Below, piece by piece: positions 1 through 5,513 of a stretch of 5,629 nucleotides of DNA (the stretch's first letter is position 1; every line of letters begins with the position of its first letter). The notes under the pieces were generated by a model, which did not search any database, was not told the origin of the DNA, and was given only the letters and a program-made list of their open reading frames with translations. The stretch comes from JAYEHL01 sp041653935. Its GTDB lineage: Bacteria > Chloroflexota > Dehalococcoidia > E44-bin15. Location: the NCBI GenBank assembly GCA_041653935.1, contig JBAZEO010000139.1, forward strand, positions 1 through 5,629. Direction: 5' to 3'. A program made the translations under genes and the position numbers.

Positions 1-113
1 TCACAATCATCCGGAACCTCTCCTTCTCCACCCCAACCCTCAAAGCACGGCCGCTCCGGAATGTCGCGCCACACCATCCCCAATTCTTTTGCTAAAACCT
101 GCTCATCAGTCAC
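1..113 (-). CDS. 5' part of a GTG-started hypothetical phage protein (partial)
   Basis: An open frame begins with GTG at 113-111 and leaves the left edge after 37 codons. A strong ribosome site, GGAGG at 124-120, lies 6 bases before the GTG and decides this start. An ATG at 108-106 in another frame meets a stop after four codons. The visible N-terminus (TDEQVLAKELGMVWRDIPERP, residues 2-22, split here as TDEQVLAKELG and MVWRDIPERP) has a short helix, then a Trp and a Pro-Arg-Pro-Cys turn, then Gly- and Glu-rich residues. It weakly recalls small phage proteins that open with an LAK-x-LG-x-x-W pattern, but I cannot name a family. It is probably co-transcribed with the genes before it. Confidence 0.6.
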   Translation of the reverse strand, partial: MTDEQVLAKELGMVWRDIPERPCFEGWGGEGEVPDDC

Positions 114-195
114 TTTCCACCTCCTCGCCGATTATCACCGTCTCTACCTCCACCCGGGGCCGGTAAACTCCGGGCTCGTTACAGGTACGGCACAT
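106..195 (-). CDS. Possible 29-aa CxxC micro-protein
   Basis: A short frame starts at ATG 195-193, inside the last codons of the DUF4406-like gene (overlap 17 bases), and ends at TGA 108-106, inside the first codons of the next gene (overlap 8 bases). It fills the space between them that would otherwise be non-coding. The product begins MCRTCNEPG, a CxxC followed by a Gly turn as in half of a zinc ribbon, then a beta-like VEVETVIIGEEVE and an acidic end. Only a weak GGCAG-like ribosome site is seen upstream (206-202), so translation may depend on coupling with the DUF4406-like gene. I do not recognise a family; it could be a chance frame. Confidence 0.35.
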   Translation of the reverse strand: MCRTCNEPGVYRPRVEVETVIIGEEVESD

Positions 196-538
196 CGTCA
201 ATCTGCCGATAGATCGTCAGTCCGCGTTTGATGGCCCGCTCCAATTCCTTGTTCGCTCCCGGACTCTCCCGCAGAAAGAACAGCGCATTTGCCCACAGGT
301 CCAGGAAGGAATTGTCGTAATGGTAATACCAATCGTAGCGATCATGACTACACGACGGGTGAGCATGAAGATAATGTGTAAGGTGGGGCACAAAGGCGTA
401 ATGCCCCCGGTCGTGGATCTCATTTGCCACGGTGATTGCAGCATCCACGTTTATCTGTGCGACCCGGATCGCGTTGTGAGGAGTCTCACCGTATGGACAA
501 TACGGACCCGCTACAAAGATTCTCAGCGGTTCTTTCAT
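179..538 (-). CDS. DUF4406 / nucleoside 2-deoxyribosyltransferase-like protein
   Basis: This compact 119-residue protein resembles the DUF4406 and nucleoside 2-deoxyribosyltransferase fold, whose characterised members cleave or exchange the N-glycosidic bond of deoxynucleosides. Visible features are the N-terminal strand and substrate loop IFVAGPY (7-13), GHYAFVPHLTHYLH (45-58), YDWYYHYD (68-75), an ANALFFL strand (83-89) and SPGANKELERA (92-102), where an acidic residue (E98 or E100) sits at the place of the catalytic glutamate of the family. The end RQIDDVPYL (111-119) is also typical. The start at 538 has AAAGGAG at 549-543, overlapping the last base of the radical SAM stop, so the two genes are closely coupled. 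Phages often carry such proteins in nucleotide-metabolism modules, but many DUF4406 members lack an assigned reaction, and activity here is inferred only from the fold. Confidence 0.85.
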   Translation of the reverse strand: MKEPLRIFVAGPYCPYGETPHNAIRVAQINVDAAITVANEIHDRGHYAFVPHLTHYLHAHPSCSHDRYDWYYHYDNSFLDLWANALFFLRESPGANKELERAIKRGLTIYRQIDDVPYL

Positions 539-548
539 AAAGCTCCTT

Positions 549-1394
549 TCAAATTATCGCCTTCAACGCGGAGATACGCCCTTTGACAGCTTCTGCATGA
601 CTCGCCATGATCGCCGGTCGTGCCCATTGCCGTTGCCACCTTTTCCATTCCGGATCAGCCTTTCCGTTTTTGGGTGTCCAGACCATCGCCATTGGCATGA
701 AGCCAGCCATGACGGTCTCGATGATTCGCTTCTCTGCCGCCTCAAATGTGTCTCGTGGATACCCACACAGGACATAGGCGCGGAGGGCGTGGCTTGTCGT
801 CGTGAATCCGGCGCCAAGGAGCACCTTTCCAGCTTCCCACAGCGGCTCATAATCGTCCGGGGTGTCGTAGGCAAAGAACATCTGCTTCGGTTTCAGGTTT
901 CGTAAAAGCTCAACGTGCCAGGGCTTCAATCTCGCCGCCTCAAGTCCTCCGGTAAACTCTACCGGCTGTTTCTGCCGCTTGAGCATGGTGAACACGGCGC
1001 GGATATGATCGTCGGAACAGGCAAGGAGGTTACTGTCCAGCACGTTCCAGCCGTCGCGGATCGGCAGTTCCCTTATTTCACCCTCTCGTTTCCAAGCGTC
1101 ACAGAACCAGCACCGATTCGGGCATCCCCGGCTTGTGATGACATAGCCGTCCCTGATGTAGCGTCCCGGCACAAACTCTTCGCCGCGCTCTCCGGTCGCC
1201 GGTCCACCGATCTTGACGGTAGCAACGTCGCCCCATTGCTTCGCAAGCCATTCTGCGCGGGGCAGATCGTAGGTAAAGGCGACTGAAATATGAACCTCAT
1301 CTGCCTCATCGAACAGTCCCGGAGGACCGGTCCTGACCAGATCGTCAACCGGCGTCGCCTTTGTTCGTCTCGGAAATACCCTGATGATTCTCAT
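549..1394 (-). CDS. Radical SAM protein of unknown substrate
   Basis: This is a radical SAM enzyme: such proteins use a [4Fe-4S] cluster to split S-adenosylmethionine and start radical chemistry. The 281-residue product has the canonical CxxxCxxC cluster as C91, C95 and C98 in RGCPNRCWFCDAW. Ahead of it is a short region ending in VKIGGPATG (60-68), like the tail of a degenerate cobalamin-binding domain. After it come LDSNLLAC (119-126), resembling the conserved D-N-N-x-L-A stretch of B12-type radical SAM proteins, and TGGLEAARL (148-156). The basic, Trp-rich C-terminus (WKRWQRQWARPAIM, 250-263) is also shared, from memory, with uncharacterised radical SAM proteins of environmental phages and anaerobes, as is the FPRRTKATP start. 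ATG 1394 has GAGGA at 1403-1399. DUF4406 follows after 10 bases. Superfamily is confident; substrate is unknown, with nucleotide or RNA modification an inference from neighbours. Confidence 0.88.
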   Translation of the reverse strand: MRIIRVFPRRTKATPVDDLVRTGPPGLFDEADEVHISVAFTYDLPRAEWLAKQWGDVATVKIGGPATGERGEEFVPGRYIRDGYVITSRGCPNRCWFCDAWKREGEIRELPIRDGWNVLDSNLLACSDDHIRAVFTMLKRQKQPVEFTGGLEAARLKPWHVELLRNLKPKQMFFAYDTPDDYEPLWEAGKVLLGAGFTTTSHALRAYVLCGYPRDTFEAAEKRIIETVMAGFMPMAMVWTPKNGKADPEWKRWQRQWARPAIMASHAEAVKGRISALKAII

Positions 1395-1396
1395 TC

Positions 1397-1434
1397 AGTC
1401 CTCAGATACGCCCGGGCGCAACTGCGGCAGGACT
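1397..1434 (-). promoter_or_regulatory. Inverted repeat covering the radical SAM ribosome-binding site
   Basis: In the 39-base gap between the helicase-methyltransferase stop and the radical SAM start, AGUCCU (1434-1429, starting within the UAA stop) is perfectly complementary to AGGACU (1402-1397). The second arm contains most of the GAGGA ribosome site for the next gene. The 26 bases between the arms contain a 10-base palindrome, CGCCCGGGCG, at 1409-1418. A ribosome finishing the upstream gene would cover the first arm and free the ribosome site, which would couple the two genes. The stem is only 6 pairs, so this is suggestive only. Confidence 0.3.
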
Positions 1435-3632
1435 TAATGGGCGCTTGCAAACAGTTCATATTCGCCGCTCTCGTTTTCGGCCCGACGAAGATTTTTCATT
1501 GCTACTTCCGCATATTCGGGCTTCAATTCAATCCCGACGAATCGTCGGCCGGTCTTGATCGCCTGATACCCTTCGGAACCTATCCCGGCAAACGGGGACA
1601 GAACCGTCTCTCCGCGATTGCTCCACAGCCTGATACACCGATCAATGGCGTCCAATTGCAGGGGGCAGATGTGCCGCTCGTCGTTCTCTGTCCGGGCTTC
1701 GCACTTGTTCAGGGTGTTGTTCTCTCTGATGTCAAACCATACCGGGTGTGCCCAAACGATCCAATCGTCATTTGAGATGTCGTCAGGGCGGATCGGGACG
1801 GCGTTCTCGCCTGGCTTCCTGAAAAGCAGGATGTAGTCTGCAAGTCCGGGGCGAAGCCATGACGAGTCCCGGCGCAACTGGACGAACATCAGGCTTTTGC
1901 TTTTCGTCCTCACGGCTTGGGATTGCGGGTTCTTCTGGATCACGATTTCGCCATGATATATCCAGCCTGCATCCTGATAGCATTTCACGGCCATGCCTCT
2001 GAAATCCTTCATCCCGATATACCCATCCCTTACGAGCATGGCCGGGACTTGCGAGACATGGCAGGCCGTGTTCCTGCCCGGCCTTGTGACCTTGAGTAAT
2101 TCTCGGACCATGAATCCGTATTGCTTGAAAAACTCCTCCTCGCCTGCTGAATTGCCCATGTCCCGAACGTCTGCCGTGTAGGTGTAAAGAGAGATGAACG
2201 GGGGGGAATAGATTGAAAAGTCAATGCTGCTTTCTGGCATGGCGCTGAGCACGTCCACGCAGTCACCGTTATATAGGGTCCATTCGTTCCCGTCGTTCTT
2301 AACGGCAGGTCGGTCTGTTCGGATTGCTTTTTGCAGAACCTCTATCAGCTCAAATTCTTCAATGTTCTTGATAAGCTCTTCGCTCATGGTGTTGGCGTCC
2401 TTCTCCTTTCGCAGGATGTTCCTGTAAATATCCCGCTCCGCATCGGTCAAGACGACGTGGACGTTGACGGGCCGGTCCTGTCCGTACCGCCAAGCCCGCC
2501 GGATGCATTGAAAGTATTGCTCATAACTGTCGGAAAGTCCGACAAATGCCATGTTTTTTGCGTTCTGGAAATTCATCCCGAATCCGGCGATCTTCGGTTT
2601 TGTAATCAGCACCTTTATTGATCCGTCTAAAAATCCTTCTATCGCCGATTCCTTGGCATCAATGGAGTCCGAGCCCTGGACGTTCACCGCCACATCCCCC
2701 AGTGCCCGTCTCAGCTTGTCCGCCTCGTCATTCAATCCGCACCAGCAAATCCATTGCGATCCGTTGGACGACTGCACCAGCTCGGCAACGGCCTTGATAC
2801 GGTCGTCAACGGTCGCCTTCCTGATTTCAGAACGATCCTGGATGCCGTGAAGGCCCGTAAAGAACAGCTCCTCCTCTCTCTTGATACCGGACTCGATGAT
2901 TACGGGATTGATGTTCAGGGGCGGCAGGACAAAACTTGATCCGTCGAATCCAAGGTCTGCCGGGTTGTTTATTGCCACCGCCCACGATGCCAGCCACCGA
3001 TAAAAGGCGTCCTTGGCGTGCCCCTTCATCCGCCACTTCGCCGGGAACTTCGGATCGTTCACAAAATAGGTTGCCAGCATTTCAACGTGCTTCATGATTC
3101 CGAGAAACTCCGCATGGTTGCCAAGTTCGGTAAAGTCGTTCGGGGCCGGTGTCGCCGTGCAGCACAACTTGTATTTCGTTTCCTGGAATATGGAGATAAG
3201 CTTCTGCTTCGTCTTGCCTGACAGGCTTTTCAGGATGGAGGATTCGTCAAGCACTATCGAATCCACCCCCCCATCAAAGCGTTCTATCATTTCATAATTC
3301 GTGATGTTGATTCCGTCGCGCACCTCCGCACCGGTCCTCACGAAACGAACGTCAATACCGATCTTCTTTGCCTCCCCGATGGTCTGCTTTGCGACACACA
3401 GCGGGGCCACAATGAGCGATGTTCCGCCCATGATCCGCGCCCATTCCAATTGCATGAACGTCTTGCCCATGCCGGTAGTAGCGAAAATGGCGGCGCGTCC
3501 CTTGCGAACAGCCCACTTAACAATTGCCCGCTGAAAGTCGAACAGGGACGGATGAATCATGACATCATCCACTTCAAACCCGATTGACTGTGGCATCCGT
3601 TCTTTGGAAAGCAAAAACTCCTCGTATTCCAT
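1434..3632 (-). CDS. SNF2-like helicase / beta-class DNA methyltransferase fusion
   Basis: This single 732-residue protein joins an ATP-dependent DNA translocase of the SF2/SNF2 type to a DNA amino-methyltransferase (N6-adenine or N4-cytosine). In the helicase half I see FDFQ (31-34), Walker A TTGMGKT (52-58), Walker B DESS (129-132), TATPAPND (159-166), motif V around KIAGFGMNF (347-355) and motif VI QCIRRAWRYGQDRPV (375-389). From about residue 450 the methyltransferase has catalytic motif IV SPPF (476-479), motif X-like HICPLQLD (654-661), AdoMet-binding motif I SPFAGIGSEG (679-688) and motif II GIELKPEY (700-707). Motif IV before motif I marks the beta class and matches phage methyltransferases I know with YSPPF and NDERHICPLQL. 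The ATG at 3632 is preferred because GAGG lies 6 bases before it; a TTG at 3644 has no ribosome site. No nuclease domain is visible. Target sequence is unknown. Confidence 0.92.
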   Translation of the reverse strand: MEYEEFLLSKERMPQSIGFEVDDVMIHPSLFDFQRAIVKWAVRKGRAAIFATTGMGKTFMQLEWARIMGGTSLIVAPLCVAKQTIGEAKKIGIDVRFVRTGAEVRDGINITNYEMIERFDGGVDSIVLDESSILKSLSGKTKQKLISIFQETKYKLCCTATPAPNDFTELGNHAEFLGIMKHVEMLATYFVNDPKFPAKWRMKGHAKDAFYRWLASWAVAINNPADLGFDGSSFVLPPLNINPVIIESGIKREEELFFTGLHGIQDRSEIRKATVDDRIKAVAELVQSSNGSQWICWCGLNDEADKLRRALGDVAVNVQGSDSIDAKESAIEGFLDGSIKVLITKPKIAGFGMNFQNAKNMAFVGLSDSYEQYFQCIRRAWRYGQDRPVNVHVVLTDAERDIYRNILRKEKDANTMSEELIKNIEEFELIEVLQKAIRTDRPAVKNDGNEWTLYNGDCVDVLSAMPESSIDFSIYSPPFISLYTYTADVRDMGNSAGEEEFFKQYGFMVRELLKVTRPGRNTACHVSQVPAMLVRDGYIGMKDFRGMAVKCYQDAGWIYHGEIVIQKNPQSQAVRTKSKSLMFVQLRRDSSWLRPGLADYILLFRKPGENAVPIRPDDISNDDWIVWAHPVWFDIRENNTLNKCEARTENDERHICPLQLDAIDRCIRLWSNRGETVLSPFAGIGSEGYQAIKTGRRFVGIELKPEYAEVAMKNLRRAENESGEYELFASAH

Positions 3633-3654
3633 TGAGTTCCTCAATTCTGGCGGC

Positions 3655-3676
3655 CCCAGGGGAAGGAGCCCCAGGG
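3655..3676 (-). promoter_or_regulatory. GC-rich RNA hairpin between recT and helicase-methyltransferase
   Basis: In the 55-base gap after recT, the transcript can fold CCCUGGGG against CCCCUGGG: seven G-C pairs with one internal U-U mismatch and a 6-base loop, CUCCUU. The stem begins 11 bases after the recT stop. No U-tract follows, so it does not look like an intrinsic terminator. A role in mRNA stability or in tuning helicase-methyltransferase expression is possible but unproven. The same bases can also be seen as a 9-base direct repeat (GCCCCAGGG at 3653-3661 and 3668-3676 on the plus strand). Confidence 0.4.
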
Positions 3677-3687
3677 CGTTGGGTTAT

Positions 3688-4530
3688 TCACCCCCAAGAT
3701 GGGCATTCTTCCTTGCCGGTAGCGCAGGTCTCGCACGTTGATTTCGTCACGGATTGCTTGTTTCCGTCATCGTCCATGGTGTTCGGGCACTCGATCATTT
3801 CAATGGCGTCTTCCGGTTTTGTCTGAACGAACCTCGAAACCACGTCATCGGCCTTCTTGTTGTTCCGCAACTCAACCTCTGCCTCGTTGGACAGGGACAC
3901 GGCGGTTGACATTCTGTCGGTCTGCGGCAACAGCTTGTAGAGTTTCTTCACCGCTGACTTCCTCCACATTTCGCTTTCCCACTCTTTCCAAGGACCGGCG
4001 TTCCCGTAGGCAGAGACCTTCTTGATTTTCTCGATTTCCTTGGCGTCCAGAACGATGAATTTCCGAAGACCGGAAGGCAACACGGCGACGGCATAGACAT
4101 ATTTCATCTTGCCGCGGTCGCCGCCAAGGCAGGGAACGTGATGGAGCACGGGATGCAAGCCCATTTCGTAGTAGAAGTCGTCGTTTTCATAGACGACCGT
4201 TGCGTCAATATCGACCACTCCCCCGCTGTCCACGGCGATCTTGGAAAGGCCACGGTAAGAGAAGTCCAGACACGCCTTTCCTTTCCTGGGGATCAAAAAC
4301 GCCTGTTGCAATGCCGGATTCAGGGATGCGCCGGTTAGCGCAATGTTCACGACGGCATTCTTGATGCTCTCGGGATCGCTTTTCTGTAGGGCGTCGCTTG
4401 CCCTGATTGCCTGCAAGGCAAAGACGACCTCACGGTTCCACTTGTCCTCGCCGGCAACCCGGACAAAGGCATCCTTCGCCCTGGTCGCCTCTACCTCGTA
4501 TGCCGGTCGTTTAACCAATTCTCCTGCCAT
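3688..4530 (-). CDS. recT: RecT-family single-strand DNA annealing protein
   Basis: RecT proteins bind single-stranded DNA and anneal complementary strands during phage recombination, usually with the partner exonuclease encoded next door, as here. The 280-residue product has the family signatures in order: GASLNP (67-72), LIPRKGKACLDFSYRGLSKI (79-98), GPWKEWESEMWRKSAVKKL (179-197) and KLLPQTD (199-205). The start ATG at 4530 has GGAGG at 4543-4539 with 8-base spacing, placed in the last codons of the exonuclease gene, so the two are likely coupled. The C-terminal tail after about residue 235 is acidic and then Cys-rich (C248, C266, C269, C276, with CETC at 266-269). RecT tails are variable, so this may be a protein- or metal-binding extension of unknown role. 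Identification is very confident. Confidence 0.95.
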   Translation of the reverse strand: MAGELVKRPAYEVEATRAKDAFVRVAGEDKWNREVVFALQAIRASDALQKSDPESIKNAVVNIALTGASLNPALQQAFLIPRKGKACLDFSYRGLSKIAVDSGGVVDIDATVVYENDDFYYEMGLHPVLHHVPCLGGDRGKMKYVYAVAVLPSGLRKFIVLDAKEIEKIKKVSAYGNAGPWKEWESEMWRKSAVKKLYKLLPQTDRMSTAVSLSNEAEVELRNNKKADDVVSRFVQTKPEDAIEMIECPNTMDDDGNKQSVTKSTCETCATGKEECPSWG

Positions 4531-4533
4531 GTC

Positions 4534-5358
4534 TCACGCCTCCAGATAGTTATAAGCCCACTTCGGTAAATAGATCGTCCCGGCGCCCTTGTTCCAGTAA
4601 TGAGGCCAGTAATTGTTTGCTCGGCACTCCTGTTCGACTTGAAGGAGCCGGTGATATTCGCGCTTCCCGAAATCCAGAACCTCGTCATCTAGGACATGAA
4701 CCTCTGTGCGGTATGGCGGCTCCTTCTCGACGGCAATGCAGAGAAAGGCGTCAACCCTCTTGCTGCTCACGGTATTCAGCCCGTCCAGGTTCATTGCGGC
4801 TTGGCGGGCATACCCATATCGAAAGACCGAATTTGTGAATCCGCGTTCGCTGGCGTCCGTTGTGGTCTTTACATCCACAACCACGCCCTTCTCGCCCGAC
4901 GGTATCCGATCCGGGCGGCACTTGCAGGGCAACCCCGTTTCCTTGTCGGTCCAGAAAACGGACTGCTCGCTGTCGCCCTCTGCAAGCAACTGAATGGCGA
5001 AAGGGTGCGTTAAGGCGGCTTGGGTCATGTCCTGTATCGTCTGATGGTCATCGTGGCTTACAGGGGCCTTCCCGGTCGCCACAAGGGCATCCCTGTGCGC
5101 CTTTCCCTCCTTCGTTCGGAGGTTGAGACCTTCCGGCATGACAACGAATGAGGCGTTAAACGCTTCACTCCCTTCCAGCAGATAGCAATGGAACGCCCGC
5201 CCGAAGGTCATTGCTGCCGTTTCCTCCTGCGGAAGGCGCGTCAAGGCTGGAATCTTTGCAAGCCGCGACAGGTAGGAATTGTTGATATAATCCGTCATGG
5301 CATGGTAATCGTCGTGAGAAACGCCGGGGAATATGCCGATCCTCAGTTCCCCGGTCAT
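4534..5358 (-). CDS. recE-like: RecE-type PD-(D/E)XK exonuclease
   Basis: This is predicted to be an exodeoxyribonuclease VIII-like enzyme (the DUF3799/YqaJ-type PD-(D/E)XK group) that resects linear duplex DNA to give the single strand used by RecT. With the start at 5358 it has 274 residues. Visible motifs are GRAFH (53-57), the family's GxxxH element; a candidate acidic position E131; D150 in CRPD; the DxK core D162-V-K164 followed by Thr-Thr; and Gln186 in YARQAAMNL, corresponding to the conserved QxxxY-like region, with Met-Asn here. The frame is open further upstream to an ATG at 5454, but the chosen ATG has AAGGAG at 5372-5367 with 8-base spacing and overlaps the previous stop as ATGA. 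It is also where the typical N-terminus (G-I-F-P-G-V-S-H-xx-Y-H) begins. RecT follows 3 bases downstream. Family assignment is confident; biochemical polarity is inferred from the family. Confidence 0.9.
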   Translation of the reverse strand: MTGELRIGIFPGVSHDDYHAMTDYINNSYLSRLAKIPALTRLPQEETAAMTFGRAFHCYLLEGSEAFNASFVVMPEGLNLRTKEGKAHRDALVATGKAPVSHDDHQTIQDMTQAALTHPFAIQLLAEGDSEQSVFWTDKETGLPCKCRPDRIPSGEKGVVVDVKTTTDASERGFTNSVFRYGYARQAAMNLDGLNTVSSKRVDAFLCIAVEKEPPYRTEVHVLDDEVLDFGKREYHRLLQVEQECRANNYWPHYWNKGAGTIYLPKWAYNYLEA

Positions 5359-5513
5359 GGCGTCGGCTCCTTCTTGGTGCGATCCGGCCACTTGCTCGTG
5401 TAGTAGCCCTCCTGTTTCAGAGCCTCTTTCACAAGCTCTTTCCATAATCGCCATTCAGTCCGAACCAGCCACTTCAACGCTCGCCGCCTCAACGGCTCTC
5501 GCACCGGGATCAT
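5355..5513 (-). CDS. Small basic hypothetical protein, 52 aa
   Basis: This short gene starts at ATG 5513-5511 and stops at TGA 5357-5355. It overlaps the upstream partial gene and the downstream exonuclease gene by 4 bases each (ATGA at both junctions). A strong GGAGG at 5525-5521 lies 7 bases before the ATG. The product is rich in Arg, Lys and Trp: an Arg cluster at residues 5-11 (REPLRRR), then a probable amphipathic helix from about residue 13 to 35 (for example KWLVRTEWRLWKELVKEALK), then a polar Lys/Pro tail (TKKEPTP). No signal peptide, membrane segment or known motif is visible, and I do not recognise the family. The basic, tryptophan-rich helix would fit nucleic-acid or protein binding, but that is only an inference. 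Its place directly before the exonuclease suggests that the two are made together. Confidence 0.75.
   Translation of the reverse strand: MIPVREPLRRRALKWLVRTEWRLWKELVKEALKQEGYYTSKWPDRTKKEPTP

Noticed and set aside
1409..1418. Ten-base palindrome CGCCCGGGCG as an operator
   Set aside because: A single GC-only palindrome between coupled genes, with no promoter-like elements beside it, is not enough to call a repressor site.
1290..1775. Plus-strand open frame of 161 codons
   Set aside because: It lies antisense to the radical SAM and helicase-methyltransferase genes, has no recognisable protein motif or clear ribosome site, and is explained by the codon bias of the real genes.
1434..3632. Restriction-modification or DISARM-type defence system
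   Set aside because: The helicase and methyltransferase would fit, but no nuclease domain or nuclease gene other than the RecE-type exonuclease is present, and the context is a phage recombination module.
3633..3644. TTG start at 3644 for the helicase-methyltransferase
   Set aside because: No ribosome site precedes the TTG, whereas the ATG at 3632 has GAGG at 6-base spacing.
3653..3690. Intrinsic terminator after recT
   Set aside because: The hairpin is strong but no U-tract follows it, and the next gene lies directly downstream on the same strand.
4696..5013. Plus-strand open frames across the exonuclease gene
   Set aside because: Several overlapping plus-strand frames occur opposite a well-supported exonuclease; none shows a family motif.
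5359..5454. Longer N-terminus for the exonuclease starting at ATG 5454
   Set aside because: The extra 32 residues fall inside the 52-residue gene in another frame. The ATG at 5358 has AAGGAG with good spacing, an ATGA overlap and the expected family N-terminus.
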